Below are positions 41,728 to 51,000 of a DNA stretch of 64,000 nucleotides, piece after piece. The DNA comes from Alkalicoccus saliphilus. GTDB taxonomy: Bacteria; Bacillota; Bacilli; Bacillales; Salisediminibacteriaceae. Under the pieces are notes generated by a model. That model saw nothing but the letters and a program-made list of their open reading frames with translations. It searched no databases and had not been told where the DNA came from. The stretch covers positions 124,001 through 188,000 of the forward strand of contig NZ_PZJJ01000003.1 in the NCBI RefSeq assembly GCF_003044065.1, written 5' to 3'. A program made the translations under genes and the position numbers. Numbering within the stretch: position 1 is the first letter of the stretch; every line of letters starts with the position of its first letter.

Positions 41728-42447
41728 TCAGGAAACAAGCTCGGTAAAAACAACAAGCCGTTCACGATGGGTTCCTGCATCCCGATCAAATTCACCGGTG
41801 CAGGTTATTAAATTGAGATTTCTGGAAGCAGAGGGCCCGAAAACAGTCTGAATCGGGGCGTCATCATAAGGATAAACTTCCATATTCGTAACTTGAAATA
41901 CGTTCGTTTCCCCACTTTCATCGTGTACTTTAATCTCGTCACCGATTTCAAGATCCTTCAGGTCATAGAAAACCGCGGGACCCTCCCGATCATCAACGTG
42001 TCCGGCAAGGACAGAATTACCTTGTGCTCCCGGCTTTGGTCCGCGGCTGAACCATCCGATTAATTCACCTTCCTCCGGAACTTCCATCGCGCCTGCTTCG
42101 TCGAGACCGACATCTTCGACGGGGGCATCCACTCCGATAGCCGGTATTTCCAGCCTCCCCGGATCAATCCCCTGGGAAGTGCTTCCCGGAACTGCTTCCA
42201 CCGGTTTGGAATCAGCGGTGCTGTTTATGACAGCTTCTTCATCCGGAGGTGGTGTTTCCGGAGCTGTTTCTTTCTCCTCTTCAGCAGGAACGGCAGCGCC
42301 GGCCTGCTGTAAAGGAGCTTCCATGCTTTCTTCTGTTTCGGAAGTGCAGGCGCTTAGAAGCAGGAGAAGAGGAAGAATTAATATAAGACTATGCCTGAGG
42401 GAGAATCTTTTTACGAAAAAGAAAAGCTGCACCAAGGCCCCCGGCAA
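41728..42447 (-). CDS. Class F-like sortase with a lipoprotein-type N-terminus
   Basis: A sortase of about 235-240 residues. After a basic/hydrophobic N-terminus 'LILILPLLLLLSAC' comes an acidic, Pro-rich linker to about residue 90, then the catalytic domain: His in 'NSVLAGHVDDREG', Cys in 'NLNLITCTGEFD' and Arg in 'GTHRERLVVF'. The spacing fits class E/F sortases. The sequence LSAC is a good lipobox, suggesting lipid anchoring instead of the usual transmembrane anchor. The start is unsure: TTG at 42447 or GTG at 42432, both inside the end of the DUF4397 gene, which it overlaps. That gene encodes a likely substrate. Confidence 0.85.
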   Translation of the reverse strand: MPGALVQLFFFVKRFSLRHSLILILPLLLLLSACTSETEESMEAPLQQAGAAVPAEEEKETAPETPPPDEEAVINSTADSKPVEAVPGSTSQGIDPGRLEIPAIGVDAPVEDVGLDEAGAMEVPEEGELIGWFSRGPKPGAQGNSVLAGHVDDREGPAVFYDLKDLEIGDEIKVHDESGETNVFQVTNMEVYPYDDAPIQTVFGPSASRNLNLITCTGEFDRDAGTHRERLVVFTELVS

Positions 42448-43204
42448 GTATTGTCAAGGCGAGCGGCAGGTAATTAGCAGACTGGGAAGCGCCTCCCATA
42501 CCAGTAGCCGGCATTTCGGAAGGTGCTGCGTGTGCTTCATCAGCTACAAGCACTACTTCAAGTTCATCGGCATCCGCACCGACAGCATAGGCGGAGTATA
42601 CAGTATCGGCTTCCAATTCAGTTCCTGAAAGATCTAATACTGCATCTTCAGTACCGGCTGCACGGATTTCCAGATCGTACGTGTCCGGGTCAAGCTCCAG
42701 GTAATCAGTTACAGCGAAAAATTCAGCACCTTCAAACAAGGAATCTCCATCCACAAGCCCGACGTCTACAGCCGGTGCTCCAGGTGACATATGGCCGACG
42801 CGGATTTTAGTCATACCTTCTTCCACCGTGTTATCATCAGCAAAAGCTTCAAGGGTCAGGTTATCCAGTGTATCCACTGCTGCGGCTGTATAATTCATAC
42901 CGCCTTCTACTGTAAGCGTTTCTTCAATAACAGGGTCACCTTCTCCGCCTTCCCCTGCAGGGAAAATAGCTACTTCATGATCTCCGGCAGGCAGTTCAAG
43001 GTAATCAGTAATGTCCTGGAAGGCGGCACCTTCAACGGCAGCATCTCCATTAACGTAAACGTCCACTTCCGGTGCATCAGGGGAGGCGTGCAGCACACGC
43101 ACCATCGCGTTTTCGTCTCCGTGACTGTCAGCTAAAGCTGGTGTGGCCATTCCCGCAACTAATAAAGCAGGCAGGGTATAAAGAACAATTTTTGATTTTT
43201 GCAA
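42389..43204 (-). CDS. Cell-wall-sorted protein with two DUF4397 domains
   Basis: A 271-residue exported protein. The signal peptide ends near 'ATPALA' (about residue 24). Two DUF4397 repeats follow ('MVRVLHASPDAPEVDVYVNG' and 'KIRVGHMSPGAPAVDVGLVD'), each about 100 residues and strongly acidic. The C-terminus has a sorting-signal layout: the pentapeptide MPATG (a variant of LPxTG), a hydrophobic helix and the basic tail FRKK. The start is a TTG at 43204 with AAGGAG 9 nt upstream; the ATG three codons earlier overlaps that site. It directly precedes, and overlaps, the sortase gene, so the two probably form an enzyme-substrate pair. Confidence 0.88.
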   Translation of the reverse strand: MQKSKIVLYTLPALLVAGMATPALADSHGDENAMVRVLHASPDAPEVDVYVNGDAAVEGAAFQDITDYLELPAGDHEVAIFPAGEGGEGDPVIEETLTVEGGMNYTAAAVDTLDNLTLEAFADDNTVEEGMTKIRVGHMSPGAPAVDVGLVDGDSLFEGAEFFAVTDYLELDPDTYDLEIRAAGTEDAVLDLSGTELEADTVYSAYAVGADADELEVVLVADEAHAAPSEMPATGMGGASQSANYLPLALTILAGGLGAAFLFRKKILPQA

Positions 43205-43229
43205 CTTAACCATCTCCTTGTAATTTTTG

Positions 43230-43257
43230 GTTATAAATATAAACAAAACTTCGACAA
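43230..43257 (-). promoter_or_regulatory. Putative promoter of the DUF4397-sortase operon
   Basis: On the minus strand TTGTCG (43257-43252) and TATAAC (43235-43230) are 16 bp apart, with the -10 about 26 nt before the TTG start. Confidence 0.4.
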
Positions 43258-43626
43258 AAGTTGTACAAAGACAGCGACAGTTATCTTTACCTCCATATTG
43301 ACAAAATGAAACATTTATTTTTAAAATTTTAAAAAAATTCACTTTATAGTAATATTCCACCTCTGTAAAAGCTTGTTAATAAACATTTTTAGTATTAAAG
43401 TCCTTAATAAAAATAAATATATTTACCTATGTTCAGTAAATGGAAAATTTTACTGCAATTCAGTTTGTATAGAAGGTGTTGTTTAAGTCTTGTATAACGC
43501 CGGAACCGAAAAATCGTCTCTTATGAAATTTATCGGTATTCAAATTATCAGACAAAGTCTTCTGTTCATTAGAAAATGAAACAGAAGCAAGTAAAGTGAT
43601 AATTATGAAGATTTTTAATACCAGCG
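43258..43626. other. AT-rich non-coding stretch between the surface-protein and met operons
   Basis: About 370 bp of AT-rich DNA, with runs such as TTTTTAAAATTTTAAAAAAA near 43320, separates the two divergent promoters. No credible frame with a ribosome binding site, and no further riboswitch, was found. It may provide UP-element or nucleoid-protein sites. Confidence 0.5.
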
Positions 43627-43655
43627 TTGCAAAGACACTCTTTTTTCGTTAGAAT
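43627..43655 (+). promoter_or_regulatory. SigA promoter of the met operon
   Basis: TTGCAA (43627-43632), 17-bp spacer, TAGAAT (43650-43655). Expected transcription start near 43662, about 30 nt before the S-box. Confidence 0.7.
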
Positions 43656-43692
43656 GATTAATTATCAAGCTAAACAAATATAACGATATAAA

Positions 43693-43792
43693 TTCTTATC
43701 AAGAGAGACCGAGGGAAAGGCCTGATGACGTCTCAGCAACCAGCCGGAAGGCAAGGTGCTAATTCCTGCAGGGAATCCTGCAAGATAAGAAG
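43693..43792 (+). promoter_or_regulatory. SAM-I (S-box) riboswitch
   Basis: TTCTTATC (43693-43700) and GATAAGAA (43784-43791) form P1. Between them are the core elements AAGAGAG, GAGGGAAAGGCCTGATGA, CTCAGCAACC and AAGGTGCTAATTCC, in S-box order. High SAM should favour the following terminator and switch off metI-metC-yitJ-metH. Confidence 0.95.
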
Positions 43793-43803
43793 ACAGATAC
43801 AGC

Positions 43804-43846
43804 ATCTTCTTCTTTATCTTTTACAGATGAGGGAGAAGTTTTTTTA
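43804..43846 (+). terminator. S-box-controlled terminator
   Basis: CTTCT-C-ATCT (from 43805) pairs with AGAT-G-AGAAG (to about 43838) and is followed by seven T. It lies between the riboswitch and metI. Confidence 0.75.
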
Positions 43847-43910
43847 TATCCACATTTATAAAATCTGTTACCACATCACGACAACTGAGAAGAAAAGGAA
43901 GGGATTTGTC

Positions 43911-45041
43911 ATGGCAGAGGAAAAACGCACACTGGAAACACAGCTCGTACAGGCAGGAAACCGGAGGGATCATGTGACAGGCGCTGTTAATACACCTGTT
44001 TATTTTTCCACCGCATACCGTCATGAAGGAATCGGCCAGTCAACGGGATTCGATTATTCCCGCACGGGAAATCCGACGAGAACTGTTCTTGAAGAAACGA
44101 TTGCAGACCTCGAAGGAGGTGCCAGAGGGCTTGCCTGTGCTTCCGGAATGGCTGCTGTGCAGACGGTTCTTTCCTTATTTGAGCAGGGAGACGAAATCAT
44201 AGCTACAAGTGACCTTTACGGCGGAACGTACCGTCTTTTCGAAAATGGATGGACGCGCTGGGGAGTAAACTTTCATTACGCAGAACCGGAGGACATCAGC
44301 ACGTTCCGGGATAAAATTAATGAAAATACGAAGGCACTTTTCATTGAAACGCCGACAAACCCACTTATGCAGGAAGCGGATCTTGATGCCTACGGAAAGC
44401 TTGCCGATGAGCACGGACTGCTTCTTATTGTAGATAATACGTTTTACACACCGGTTATACAGCGTCCGTTTGACTACGGGGCCGACATTGTCATCCACAG
44501 TGCTTCCAAGTATCTTTCCGGTCATAATGATGTTATCGCCGGGCTGGTCGTAGCAAGGGAAGAAAAAGTTGGAGAAGATTTGTTTTATTATCACAACAGT
44601 ATAGGTGCTGTGCTTTCCCCTATGGATTCCTGGCTCGTACTGCGCGGAATGAAAACACTGCAGCTCCGGATGGACAAGCATACAGAAAACGCCCAAGCTG
44701 TAGTGGAATATCTGGAGAGTCAGCCTCTCTGCCGGGAAGTTATCTATCCCGGAAAAGGCGGCATGCTTTCTTTTAGGGTGGAGGAAGAAGAAATGGTCAA
44801 CCCTATCCTGCAGGCACTGAAAGTTATTTCCTTTGCGGAAAGCCTGGGAGGAGTGGAGAGCCTGATGACTTATCCGGCTACCCAGACTCATGCAGATGTC
44901 CCGGAGGAAATCCGTTTTAAACTTGGGGTTTGTAACCGGCTGCTCCGTTTTTCCGTAGGAATCGAATCAGCTGAAGATTTAATAAAAGATCTGGATGAAG
45001 CTTTTCAATATGCAGCAAAAGAAAGGAAGGCACGCACATGA
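43911..45041 (+). CDS. metI: Cystathionine gamma-synthase / O-acylhomoserine thiolyase MetI
   Basis: A 376-residue PLP enzyme of the Cys/Met metabolism family. Signatures: 'FDYSRTGNPTRTVLEETIADLEGG', 'SDLYGGTYRLF', 'LLIVDNTFYTPVIQRPFDYGADIV' and the PLP Lys in 'HSASKYLSGHNDVIAG' (about residue 196). It joins activated homoserine with cysteine (or sulfide). The ATG at 43911 follows GGAAGGGA. The frame is open back into the riboswitch but only this start has a proper site. The stop overlaps metC by 4 nt. Confidence 0.94.
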   Translation: MAEEKRTLETQLVQAGNRRDHVTGAVNTPVYFSTAYRHEGIGQSTGFDYSRTGNPTRTVLEETIADLEGGARGLACASGMAAVQTVLSLFEQGDEIIATSDLYGGTYRLFENGWTRWGVNFHYAEPEDISTFRDKINENTKALFIETPTNPLMQEADLDAYGKLADEHGLLLIVDNTFYTPVIQRPFDYGADIVIHSASKYLSGHNDVIAGLVVAREEKVGEDLFYYHNSIGAVLSPMDSWLVLRGMKTLQLRMDKHTENAQAVVEYLESQPLCREVIYPGKGGMLSFRVEEEEMVNPILQALKVISFAESLGGVESLMTYPATQTHADVPEEIRFKLGVCNRLLRFSVGIESAEDLIKDLDEAFQYAAKERKART

Positions 45042-46204
45042 CATTTTCCAAACAGACTTCACTCATTCATTCCAAACATAAAACAGACCCGCACACCGGT
45101 GCGGTGAGTGTGCCGATTCAGCACGCTTCCACGTTTGACCAGCCGGACATCGAGCAGTTCGGTGACTACGACTACGCCCGTTCCGGTAACCCGACGAGAG
45201 AAGCACTGGAAGATACGATAGCCGATTTGGAGAATGGAACACACGGTTTTGCTTTTGCGTCCGGCATGGCGGCAATCTCCACGACTTTTATGATGCTTTC
45301 TTCAGGGGATCATCTTGTAATTACGGACGATGTTTACGGAGGGACGTTCCGCCTGACAACGAAAGTACTTCAGCGTCAGGGAATTGAGCACACGTTTGTT
45401 GATATGACAGACCCGGAAGCGGTAGCCCGGGCGGTACAGCCGAATACAAAGATGATATTTATGGAAACTCCTTCTAATCCGACCATGAAGATTACGCCTA
45501 TTAAAGAGATCGTGAAAATCGCGGAAAAGCAGGGATGCCTGACAGTGCTGGATAACACCTTCATGACTCCGGTACTGCAGCGGCCGCTCGATCTCGGCGT
45601 CGACGTCGTCGTTCACAGCGCCACCAAATTTATCGGCGGGCACAGTGATGTGGTGGCCGGCCTGACAATCGTAAAAGATGAGGCGCTGGCAGGAGAACTG
45701 AAGTTTCTCCAGAACAGCTTCGGAGCCATTCTCGGACCGCAGGACTGCTGGCTCGTTCTCCGCGGGCTGAAGACACTTCATACACGGATGGAAGCTTCCT
45801 CGCTTGCAGCTGCAAAAATTGCCGATTGGCTTCTTGAACAGCCGGAAGTAGAACACGTTTATTACCCGGGTCTGAAAGATCATCCCGGTTACGATATTAA
45901 TCAGGAACAGGCAGAAGGAGCCGGAGCGGTGCTGTCTTTCCGTCTCGCAGATAAAGAAGCAGTACGAAAAGTAGTACAGGCAGTGGAAATTCCAGTATTT
46001 GCTGTCAGCCTCGGGGCCGTGGAATCCATTCTTTCCTACCCTCCAACGATGTCGCATGCGGCAATGTCCGATGAAGAAAGAAATGCGCGCGGAATAACGG
46101 ACGGACTGCTTCGTCTATCTGTAGGACTGGAAAAACCGGAAGATCTAATGAATGATTTTGCGCAGGCTTTTAAAAAGATCGGAGTAAAGGAGAGCTGGAG
46201 ATGA
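45038..46204 (+). CDS. metC: Cystathionine beta-lyase MetC
   Basis: A 388-residue paralogue of MetI. 'YDYARSGNPTREALEDTIADLENG', 'LTVLDNTFMTPVLQRPLDLGVDVVVHSATKFIGGHSDVVAG' (PLP Lys in SATKF) and the C-terminal 'LRLSVGLEKPEDL' are seen. It converts cystathionine to homocysteine, which YitJ and MetH then methylate. It overlaps metI and yitJ by 4 nt each (ATGA), giving tight translational coupling. PatB at 31.7 kb may provide a second beta-lyase activity. Confidence 0.93.
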   Translation: MTFSKQTSLIHSKHKTDPHTGAVSVPIQHASTFDQPDIEQFGDYDYARSGNPTREALEDTIADLENGTHGFAFASGMAAISTTFMMLSSGDHLVITDDVYGGTFRLTTKVLQRQGIEHTFVDMTDPEAVARAVQPNTKMIFMETPSNPTMKITPIKEIVKIAEKQGCLTVLDNTFMTPVLQRPLDLGVDVVVHSATKFIGGHSDVVAGLTIVKDEALAGELKFLQNSFGAILGPQDCWLVLRGLKTLHTRMEASSLAAAKIADWLLEQPEVEHVYYPGLKDHPGYDINQEQAEGAGAVLSFRLADKEAVRKVVQAVEIPVFAVSLGAVESILSYPPTMSHAAMSDEERNARGITDGLLRLSVGLEKPEDLMNDFAQAFKKIGVKESWR

Positions 46205-48039
46205 GTCTGAAAGCAAGGTTAAAAGAAGGTATTATAGTCGGGGACGGAGCGATGGGGACGCTCCTTTACCAGGAAGGGATCCACGGCTGCTTTGAGGAGC
46301 TGAATATCACAGCTCCGGAAAAAATCAGCCGTGTACATCAGGCATATATTGAAGCCGGCGCAGAAATTATTCAGACAAACACCTATGCAGCGAACAGACA
46401 TAAACTGGCCCGCTATCAGCAGGAAAACAACGTGAAGGAGCTCAATGAGGCGGCTGTCGCAATTGCCGTAAAAGCAGCTGCAGGAAAAGCCTACACAGCG
46501 GCTACGATCGGCGGTGTAGCGACGATGCACCAGGAGAAAGAGCCTCTGGAAGAAAGAGTGGCAAGCCTGAAGGAACAGGCTGATATTCTTCTTGATACCA
46601 ATGTGGACGGATTTCTTCTCGAGACGTTTTACGACTTTCAGGAATTGATCGAGCTGCTGAAGTACCTTCGGCCGCTCACAGAAAAGCCGATCATTGCCCA
46701 GGCGACACTTGGGGATATCGGCGTACTTCATACAGGCAGACACCTGCAGGAAGCACTGGAAGAGCTCGAAGCTCTGGGGGCTGATGTTGCAGGTGTTAAC
46801 TGCCGGATGGGACCGTACCATATGCTGCAGTCCCTGGAAGAAATTTCTCTCCTTAAAACAGCTGGTATCAGCGTCTATCCAAATGCCAGCCTGCCAAATG
46901 TTCGGGATGGGCGTTTTTCCTATCAGTCAAACCCGACATATTTCGGGGATATGACAAAAGCGCTCGTGGAAGAGGGGGTTGTTCTTCTCGGCGGGTGCTG
47001 CGGGACGACACCTGATCACATACGGGCTATCCGTGAAGCGGTAGAACGAGACAACCTCGTACCGGTAAAAAGCAAGCAGGTAAAAGAACGGACTGCCCAG
47101 ACGTTTATGGATGCAGAGCCGCAGCTTCCGAAACTGACGGATATACCGGAAGGAAAAACCTCAGTCATTGTGGAGCTCGATCCTCCGAAGGCTCTTTCCG
47201 GAGTGCCGGCCTTTATGGACGGGGCAAAAGCTCTTACGAATGCCGGGGTGGATGCAGTGACACTGGCAGACAATTCACTGGCTTCCTCCCGGATTGATAA
47301 TCTTGCACTTGGAACAAAGATCAAGAGTGAAGGAACGCGTCCTCTTCTCCACGTCGCATGCCGTGACAGGAACATCATCGGACTGCAGTCCCACCTGCTC
47401 GGGCTCCACGAACTGGGGGTAAGAGATATTCTCGCTATTACAGGAGACCCTGCTAAAGTCGGGGATTTCCCAGGGGCGACTTCTGTTTACGATATGTCTT
47501 CCATGGATTTGATCCGGCTTATTAAACAGCTGAACGAAGGGACCTCTTTTTCCGGGAAGGATCTCGGAGCGAAAACTTCTTTCACTATCGGAGCAGCTTT
47601 TAATGCCAATGCGAGAAGGCTGGACCGGGAAGTACAGCGTCTGGAAAAGAAAATTGAAGTGGGTGCTGACTACTTTATGAGTCAGCCGGTTTACAGTACG
47701 GAGCGTATTAAGGAAATTGCCGAAGCTGTAGCACACCTCCCAGTACCTGTCTATATCGGTATTATGCCGCTCGTCAGCAGCAGAAATGCTGAATTTCTGC
47801 ACCATGAGGTTCCGGGCATTAAACTGACAGATGAAGTGAGGGAACAGATGAAAGCTCTTTCCGGTGACCGGGAGGCAAGTGAGAAAGAGGGGATCCGTCT
47901 GGCTAAGGAGCTGGTGGATGAAGCGATGAAACATTTCTCCACACTGTATCTCATTACGCCGTTTCTCCGATACAATATTACAGAAACGTTGACACAGCAT
48001 ATTCGCGAACAGGAACGACTAACTGCGGGAAGCCGCTGA
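46201..48039 (+). CDS. yitJ: Bifunctional homocysteine S-methyltransferase / methylenetetrahydrofolate reductase (YitJ)
   Basis: A 612-residue fusion. The N-terminal half (about 1-290) is a homocysteine methyltransferase TIM barrel with 'VGDGAMGTLLYQEG', 'IIQTNTYAANRHKL' and zinc Cys in 'VNCRMGP' and 'LLGGCCGTTPDHIRAI'. The C-terminal half (about 310-612) is a MetF-like FAD-dependent reductase, with 'VIVELDPPKALSG', 'ILAITGDPAKVGDFPGATSVYD' and 'FMSQPVYSTERIKEI'. It supplies methyl-THF and may itself methylate homocysteine. It starts within the metC stop; metH follows after 28 nt. Confidence 0.95.
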   Translation: MSLKARLKEGIIVGDGAMGTLLYQEGIHGCFEELNITAPEKISRVHQAYIEAGAEIIQTNTYAANRHKLARYQQENNVKELNEAAVAIAVKAAAGKAYTAATIGGVATMHQEKEPLEERVASLKEQADILLDTNVDGFLLETFYDFQELIELLKYLRPLTEKPIIAQATLGDIGVLHTGRHLQEALEELEALGADVAGVNCRMGPYHMLQSLEEISLLKTAGISVYPNASLPNVRDGRFSYQSNPTYFGDMTKALVEEGVVLLGGCCGTTPDHIRAIREAVERDNLVPVKSKQVKERTAQTFMDAEPQLPKLTDIPEGKTSVIVELDPPKALSGVPAFMDGAKALTNAGVDAVTLADNSLASSRIDNLALGTKIKSEGTRPLLHVACRDRNIIGLQSHLLGLHELGVRDILAITGDPAKVGDFPGATSVYDMSSMDLIRLIKQLNEGTSFSGKDLGAKTSFTIGAAFNANARRLDREVQRLEKKIEVGADYFMSQPVYSTERIKEIAEAVAHLPVPVYIGIMPLVSSRNAEFLHHEVPGIKLTDEVREQMKALSGDREASEKEGIRLAKELVDEAMKHFSTLYLITPFLRYNITETLTQHIREQERLTAGSR

Positions 48040-48067
48040 GAAGCGCAGATAAGAAGGGACGATTAGT

Positions 48068-51000
48068 ATGACTACATTTGAAAAAGAGCTTCAGTCACGC
48101 ATCCTGCTGCTGGATGGGGCGATGGGCACGATGCTTCAGAACGCGGATCTTTCAGCAGAGGATTTCGGCGGGGAGGAATATGAAGGATGCAATGAATATT
48201 TAAACCTCGTGTCTCCAGGCGTCATCCGCCGCATTTACCGGGAGTATCTGGAGGCAGGGTCGGATATTATCGAAACGAACACGTTTGGGGCGACGTCCAT
48301 CGTCCTTGCAGACTATGACCTCCAGGAAGAAGCGTATGAAATAAACGTGGAGGCGGCGAGAATTGCCAGGGAGGAAGCCGATCACTTTTCGACACCGGAA
48401 AAGCCGAGATTTGTTGCCGGGGCAATGGGTCCTACTACAAAATCCCTTTCTGTTACCGGCGGGACCACGTTTGAAGAACTGGCTGACAGCTATTACGAAC
48501 AGGTTATAGGCCTGTATGACGGCGGAGCGGATCTGCTTCTCCTCGAAACGAGTCAGGACATGCGTAATGTAAAAGCTGCCTATGTGGCGATTGAGCGGGC
48601 AGAGAAGGAAAAAGGCCGGAAGCTTCCGCTTATTATTTCCGGAACGATCGAACCGATGGGGACAACGCTTGCCGGGCAGAGTATCGAAGCATTTTATATT
48701 TCCCTGGAGCATATGAAGCCGGCCGTTGTTGGACTTAACTGCGCGACTGGTCCGGAATTTATGCAGGATCATCTCCGTTCTTTGTCTGAGCTCTCTACTA
48801 CGTACGTGCACTGCTATCCAAACGCAGGACTTCCTGACGAAGAAGGGCATTACCATGAATCGCCGGCCATGCTTGCGCAGAAGCTGGCGAATTTTGCGGA
48901 AAAGGGCTGGCTGAATGTTGTAGGCGGCTGCTGTGGAACAACACCGGAGCATATCCGGGTCATGAACGAAACATTGAAGGGCTATCAGCCCCGCCGGCCG
49001 CAGGAAAGTCTCCCTCATACTGTTTCCGGTATTGAACCGCTCGTCTATGATGAATCAATGAGACCGCTGCTTGTCGGAGAACGGACAAACGTTATCGGTT
49101 CCAAAAAGTTTAAGCGGCTGATTGCTGAAGAAAAATTTGAAGAAGCTTCCGAAATTGCCCGTGCGCAGGTGAAAAAAGGAGCTCACATAATCGATGTATG
49201 TCTGGCGGATCCGGACCGGGATGAAATGGAGGACATGGAAAAATTCCTTAATCAGGTCATTAACAAAGTAAAAGTGCCGCTCATGATTGACTCCACGGAT
49301 GAACATGTTATTGAAAGGGCATTAACCTATTCTCAGGGTAAAGCTGTTATCAATTCCATCAACCTGGAAGACGGGGAAGAACGTTTTGAAGCCGTAGCCC
49401 CCCTCGCACGGAGGTTTGGTGCTGCTCTCGTCGTTGGAACAATAGATGAGGAGGGGATGGGCGTTACAGCGGCAAGAAAGCTGGATATTGCCCGCCGCTC
49501 TTATCAGCTGCTTACCGGGAAATATGGTATTCCAGCGAGAAACATTATTTTCGATCCGCTTGTATTCCCGGTAGGAACCGGTGATGAGCAGTATATCGGT
49601 TCTGCGGAAGCGACAGTGGACGGCATCCGTATGATTAAAGAAGAAATGCCGGAATGTATGACCATTCTAGGAGTCAGTAACGTGTCTTTCGGTCTGCCGC
49701 CGCTCGGCAGGGAAGTGCTTAATGCTGCTTTTACCTATCACTGTACAAGAGCAGGTCTTGATTATGCCATCGTAAACACCGAGAAGCTGGAACGCTATGG
49801 ATCAGTTTCTGAGGAAGAAAAACAGCTGGCAGACTCCCTCCTTTTTCAGACGGACGATGAAACACTTGCTTCCTTTACGGCATTTTACAGAAAGAAAAAG
49901 CCAAAAGCCGAACAGGCCCAGGAGACGATGACGCTTGAAGAGCGGCTGGCCGGCTACATTGTGGAAGGCACGAAAGAAGGGCTCTACCCGGATCTTGACA
50001 AAGCGCTGGAGGCATATGATGAACCTCTCGGCATTATTAACGGACCGCTTATGACCGGGATGGATAAGGTCGGAAAACTGTTTAATGATAACGAGCTGAT
50101 TGTTGCAGAAGTACTGCAGAGTGCAGAGGCGATGAAAGCAGCGGTAGCCCATCTGGAACCTCATATGGAAGAGAAAAAGGATGACCGCGGCAAAGGTAAA
50201 GTGATCCTTGCAACCGTTAAAGGGGACGTACATGATATCGGAAAAAACCTTGTTGAGATCATATTGAAAAACAATGGTTTTCAAATTGTTAATCTCGGTA
50301 TTAAAGTCGCCCCGAATGAACTGATTGAAGCAGTAGAAAAAGAGCAGCCTGATATGATCGGACTTTCCGGTCTGCTCGTAAAATCGACCCAGCAGATGGT
50401 CATCACCGCCAACGACCTCCGGGAAAAAGGCATCAATGTTCCGATTCTTGTAGGAGGAGCTGCATTGACCCGCCGCTTTACAGACACAAAAATCGCCCGG
50501 GAATACGAGGGGATGGTGCTGTATTCCAAAGATGCGATGAACGGTCTGGAAATTGCCAACCGGCTCGTAAAGCCGGAAGAACGGCAGGAACTGGCCCGTA
50601 CCACAGTGGAGAAGCAGGAAAAAGCCCAGCAGCGGGCAGCGGACGATCTGAGCCGCAAGCAGAGTGAAACAGCGACGGCAACAATGGAAGCGCCTGTTTC
50701 CACAGTGGACCGGGAAGCACCTCTGTTTGTGCCGGAAGATTACAAGCAGCATATTCTTCGTGATTACAAGCTCACTCATTTGTACCCTTACGTGAATATG
50801 CAGACACTGCTCGGCTCCCACCTTGGTCTTCAGGGGAATGTAAAAAGAAAGCTGGAGCGGCAGGACGAAAAGACCATCGGGCTGAAACAGCGTGTCGACG
50901 ACTTTCTCGCACGGGCTGACCGGGAGAAACTGCTGCGGGCAGACGGAATGTACCAGTTCTACCCGGCCCAGTCAGACGGAGATTCGGTTATTATTTATGA

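Noticed and set aside
43725-43910. N-terminal extension of MetI into the leader
   Set aside because: The in-frame ATG at 43725 lies inside the S-box riboswitch core, and the extension reads through the terminator; the ATG at 43911 has a proper ribosome binding site.
49802-50821. A 339-residue minus-strand frame opposite metH
   Set aside because: Antisense to the cobalamin domains of MetH, without initiation signals.
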